From the NCBI GenBank assembly GCA_024690885.1, contig JAILOI010000119.1, positions 1-47,629 on the forward strand: DNA of 47,629 nucleotides, given 5' to 3'. The notes under the pieces are model-generated. The model was not told the origin of the DNA. It did not search any database and worked only from the letters and a program-made list of their open reading frames with translations. Position 1 is the stretch's first letter, and the number at the start of each line of letters is the position of its first letter. The DNA is from Lachnospiraceae bacterium. GTDB taxonomy: Bacteria > Bacillota > Clostridia > Lachnospirales > Lachnospiraceae. Shown one piece after another: positions 44,945 through 47,629 of the stretch. The position numbers and the translations under genes were made by a program.

Positions 44945-46300
44945 ATGGCGAAAGCAAAGAGTAGTGTATTTTTTTGTCAAAACTGTGGATATGAATCATC
45001 CAAGTGGCAGGGACAGTGCCCGGCCTGTAAGGAATGGAATACCTTCGTAGAAGAAGTGGTGGACAAGAAGTCTCTTAAGACCAGGAAAGAAGTGGCGGAG
45101 CTGGTGCCACGGACCTTTTCTGAAATTGAATTATCGGATGAGATTCGGATTTCTACCCATATGCCGGAGATGGATCGCGTACTTGGCGGAGGCATTGTTC
45201 CGGGATCCATGCTTTTGGTAGGTGGTGATCCGGGGATTGGTAAATCCACCTTGTTATTGCAAATCTGTCGGAATTTAAGTGGAGATGCCATTCCGGTATT
45301 GTATGTATCCGGTGAAGAGAGCATGCAGCAGATTAAGATGCGTGCCAATCGTATGGGGGAATTTTCCAATTCCCTGACGGTATTGAGTGAAACCAATTTG
45401 GATTTGATTCGCGGTGTTATTGAGCAGAAGAAGCCCAAGGTGGTGGTCATCGATTCCATTCAGACGATGTACAACGAGGAGGTGGCCAGTGCTCCTGGAA
45501 GCGTGTCCCAGGTGCGGGAATCCACCGGCGTTTTAATGAAACTTGCAAAGACTCTGGGAATTACGATTTTTGTTGTGGGACATGTGACCAAGGACGGTAA
45601 TGTGGCCGGACCACGTGTGTTGGAACATATGGTTGATACGGTGCTTTATTTCGAGGGAGATCGACATGCCACCTATCGTATTTTACGTGGACAGAAGAAT
45701 CGATTCGGATCCACTAACGAAATTGGTGTGTTTGAAATGCAACAAGAAGGATTGGTGGAAGTGGAGAATCCTTCGGAATATATGTTGGCTGGTCGACCGC
45801 AGAATGCTAGTGGTTCCATTGTTGCCTGTTCCATTGAAGGAACGCGTCCGATTCTAATTGAGATTCAGGCTTTGGTATGCCGTAGCAACTTCGGAATGCC
45901 CAGACGTACGGCAGTGGGATGTGATTATAACCGCGTGAATTTGCTGATGGCAGTCTTAGAGAAGCGCATTGGCTTACATATGAATGATTATGATGCTTAC
46001 GTGAATATTGCCGGAGGCATTCGGATGAATGAACCGGCCATTGATTTGGGATTGGTGTTGGCCCTGGTATCCAGCTTTAAAGAACGCCCGGTGGATGAAG
46101 CGACTCTATGCTTTGGCGAAGTCGGTTTAAGTGGTGAAGTCCGTGCGGTTCCGATGGCGGAGCAACGCATCAAGGAAGCGGCCAAACTGGGATTTACCAC
46201 TTGCATCATGCCCAAGGTGTCCCTGAAGGGAATCGAAGCGCCGGAAGGTATGAAGCTGATTGGCGTGGACAATGTGCAGGAAGCAGTAGACGTATTATAA
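44945..46300 (+). CDS. radA: DNA repair protein RadA
   Basis: A 451-residue RecA-like ATPase that drives branch migration in recombinational repair and natural transformation. Its order is a zinc finger (Cys11, Cys14, Cys25, Cys28), the RecA-like core with Walker A GGDPGIGKSTLLLQ and the RadA-specific KNRFG motif (GQKNRFGSTNEIG), then the Lon-protease-like C-terminal domain. The length is standard. The start follows AGGAG directly after a terminator. The next gene begins 10 bases later and is probably in the same transcript. Confidence 0.96.
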   Translation: MAKAKSSVFFCQNCGYESSKWQGQCPACKEWNTFVEEVVDKKSLKTRKEVAELVPRTFSEIELSDEIRISTHMPEMDRVLGGGIVPGSMLLVGGDPGIGKSTLLLQICRNLSGDAIPVLYVSGEESMQQIKMRANRMGEFSNSLTVLSETNLDLIRGVIEQKKPKVVVIDSIQTMYNEEVASAPGSVSQVRESTGVLMKLAKTLGITIFVVGHVTKDGNVAGPRVLEHMVDTVLYFEGDRHATYRILRGQKNRFGSTNEIGVFEMQQEGLVEVENPSEYMLAGRPQNASGSIVACSIEGTRPILIEIQALVCRSNFGMPRRTAVGCDYNRVNLLMAVLEKRIGLHMNDYDAYVNIAGGIRMNEPAIDLGLVLALVSSFKERPVDEATLCFGEVGLSGEVRAVPMAEQRIKEAAKLGFTTCIMPKVSLKGIEAPEGMKLIGVDNVQEAVDVL

Positions 46301-46310
46301 GGAGTACAGG

Positions 46311-47276
46311 ATGTTATACCTCAAAGAACTGAACTTAGAAGATATTGAGAAAGAATACGAGTTTTATAATGAATTGGAAGCGGATGAGAATGGGTTCACT
46401 TATTCTTACACTGGTGCAACCTATGAAGCCTTCCGGGATGAGATTGCACCTACGTTGATTGCCTATCATCAGGGAGAACAGCTTCCGGAAGGATTTGTTC
46501 CTTGTACGGAGTATTTGCTTTGGGAGGATGATCGCATTGTAGGAATCTTCCGGATGCGTCATATGCTCAATGACTTTTTACGTACCTATCATGGCCATAT
46601 CGGTTATCTGATCCGTAAGTCGGAGCGTGGCCGTGGACTTGCAACCCGGGGATTGCAGATGATTTTGGATTTATGGAAGGATCGTATCTCAGAGGAGGAA
46701 TTCTATCTATCGGTTCATCGAGATAACCCGGCATCCCTACAGGTACAGAAACGCTGTGGCGCTTACGTACATCATGCGGATGAGCAGTCCTATTATACCC
46801 GCATTCCCAAAACGGATTACGCCATGCTATTAGAACAGGCCAAGGGATTTTGCAGCGCAGAACCGGCTTTCGTTCCGCTGTTATCCAATATATCTGCATT
46901 GATCAATGAGGAATTGCCATCGTTGAACTGGGCGGGATTTTATTTGATGCGCCCGAAGAAAGAGGGGGGAGAGGAACTGGTACTCGGACCTTTCCAGGGA
47001 AAGACGGCCTGCATTCGGATTCAGGTTGGTAAGGGCGTGTGCGGAACGGCGGTAGCCACCGGCCAGACCCAGCGCATTGCAGATGTGCATGAATTCCCTG
47101 GACACATTGCATGTGACAGTGCCTCCAACTCGGAAATTGTGGTTCCCCTTTATAAAAATAATAAAATTTTTGGTGTGTTAGACATCGACAGTCCCATCAA
47201 GGATCGCTTCCGAAAAGAAGACCAGGATGGATTGGAAGCTTTATGTAATGTCTTGTGTGACGCCATCGAATTATAG
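46311..47276 (+). CDS. GNAT acetyltransferase fused to free methionine-(R)-sulfoxide reductase
   Basis: A 321-residue two-domain protein. Residues 1-165 are a GNAT acetyltransferase (VGIFRMRHM, then the acetyl-CoA segment IRKSERGRGLATRGLQ and VHRDNPASLQVQKRCGA). Residues 175-321 are a GAF domain of the free-methionine-(R)-sulfoxide reductase type (NWAGFYLM, LVLGPFQGK). The three redox cysteines are Cys234, Cys244 and Cys268, with the same spacing (10 and 24) as Cys84, Cys94 and Cys118 of E. coli MsrC. The reductase part should therefore be active on free methionine-R-sulfoxide. The GNAT substrate is unknown, perhaps a related amino acid. It is co-transcribed with radA; AAGGAG precedes the ATG. 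Confidence 0.88.
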   Translation: MLYLKELNLEDIEKEYEFYNELEADENGFTYSYTGATYEAFRDEIAPTLIAYHQGEQLPEGFVPCTEYLLWEDDRIVGIFRMRHMLNDFLRTYHGHIGYLIRKSERGRGLATRGLQMILDLWKDRISEEEFYLSVHRDNPASLQVQKRCGAYVHHADEQSYYTRIPKTDYAMLLEQAKGFCSAEPAFVPLLSNISALINEELPSLNWAGFYLMRPKKEGGEELVLGPFQGKTACIRIQVGKGVCGTAVATGQTQRIADVHEFPGHIACDSASNSEIVVPLYKNNKIFGVLDIDSPIKDRFRKEDQDGLEALCNVLCDAIEL

Positions 47277-47280
47277 TCAA

Positions 47281-47304
47281 AAGCCCGTGTTTGCGGGCTT
47301 TTTT
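47281..47304 (+). terminator. Terminator of the radA operon
   Basis: A seven-base-pair stem (47281-47287 with 47294-47300) then T4, four bases after the stop of the fusion gene. It insulates the rRNA operon. Confidence 0.85.
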
Positions 47305-47401
47305 GCTACGTTCGAGGAATAAAATGAGTCGTGTGAACAATTCGGACAATTATGGGGTTTTTTGGCCGTTTTACAACTTTAGAAAAATGTTGGATTTTGT
47401 G

Positions 47402-47430
47402 TTGACACCGCGTTTTCTAGGTGATAAGAT
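47402..47430 (+). promoter_or_regulatory. rRNA operon promoter
   Basis: Perfect TTGACA (47402-47407), 17 bases, TAAGAT (47425-47430), with an AT-rich upstream region (47320-47400) that could serve as an UP element. I find only this one convincing promoter before 16S. Confidence 0.75.
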
Positions 47431-47436
47431 ACTCAT

Positions 47437-47619
47437 TGTTCGCGAGGGAACACAGCAGAGCGCTGAAAACAAATCAAGAACAATTTAAAACCTTGATAAC
47501 TGAACAGTGAAACAACCTTGAAAGATTCTAATGAATTTTATTTTAGCGATTTTTCAAAAAACGCAACCTAAAGCAGTAAAGTAAGGAAAAAGCCAAGCTT
47601 TGTCCTAAGAATCAACTTT
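47437..47619 (+). other. 16S rRNA leader with boxA-like element
   Basis: About 180 bases of transcribed leader. A boxA-like segment lies at about 47490-47505 (CCTTGATAACTGAACA), the conserved sequence that precedes rRNA genes in many Firmicutes and recruits the NusB-S10 antitermination complex. The rest (47520-47619) is AT-rich and probably holds the 5' half of the 16S processing stem, whose partner is beyond the window. Confidence 0.6.
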
Positions 47620-47629
47620 TTAACATGAG
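47620..47629 (+). rRNA. rrs: 16S ribosomal RNA, first bases only (partial)
   Basis: The last bases, TTTTTAACATGAG, match the usual 5' end of Clostridia 16S rRNA, which continues AGTTTGATCCTGGCTCAG. The window appears to stop about ten bases into the mature molecule, truncated by the window edge. The exact 5' end is approximate. Confidence 0.7.

Noticed and set aside
47291-47488. A 65-codon frame before the rRNA promoter
   Set aside because: No Shine-Dalgarno; it runs through the rRNA promoter and leader.

Overview
The window reads as a chromosomal housekeeping segment of a low-to-mid GC Firmicute, most likely a member of the Lachnospiraceae (Clostridia). The pointers are strong Shine-Dalgarno sequences, sigma-A type promoters, the lepA-hemW-hrcA-grpE-dnaK-dnaJ-prmA order, the ireB-ruvX-yrzB trio, dapL, a DUF1846 protein, a small HPr-like protein without the catalytic histidine, a short protein of the kind often mislabelled endosialidase, and an rRNA leader ending in the first bases of a Clostridia-type 16S gene. 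I see no phage, insertion sequence, CRISPR array or tRNA.

Layout: 1-540 rpsT (minus strand, UUG start, possible autoregulatory leader). 539-9704 lepA, hemW and the CIRCE-controlled hrcA-grpE-dnaK-dnaJ heat-shock operon, interrupted by a backward glycosyltransferase gene. 9835-14840 prmA, a cysteine desulfurase with thiI (tRNA thiolation), an HPr-like gene on the minus strand, and mtaB. 14856-17761 ireB-ruvX-yrzB, a structured RNA candidate, and rnjA. 17823-23519 trmR-trhP (tRNA U34 modification), a lactonase-type propeller, aroC, tgt and yajC. 23565-25025 a membrane diguanylate cyclase (minus strand). 25278-29429 a DUF362 protein, a papain-like-fold unknown, a threonine aldolase and dapL. 29437-34974 a glutamine-centred group: glnA with an ANTAR-type leader, its ANTAR regulator, pyrG and asnB. 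35027-38059 DUF1846 (minus strand) and a purine permease, divergent. 38160-41759 a condensation-fold acyltransferase with a DUF6320 membrane protein, a tiny membrane protein and a membrane-anchored surface protein. 41793-47276 clpC with a basic tail, a 137-residue unknown, radA, and a GNAT plus free-methionine-sulfoxide-reductase fusion. 47277-47629 rRNA promoter and leader, ending about ten bases into 16S rRNA.

Two themes stand out. The glnA leader holds a near-ideal dual-hexaloop ANTAR target that overlaps an intrinsic terminator, and the gene after glnA encodes an ANTAR protein with a degenerate receiver, which makes a self-contained antitermination circuit. In addition, terminator-like hairpins sit directly before the Shine-Dalgarno of trmR, aroC, the papain-like gene, dapL, glnA and radA. 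They leave no space for a promoter between hairpin and gene, so controlled read-through may be a general strategy here. Translation and tRNA-modification functions (lepA, thiI, mtaB, trmR, trhP, tgt, prmA, rpsT, rRNA) are strongly represented.
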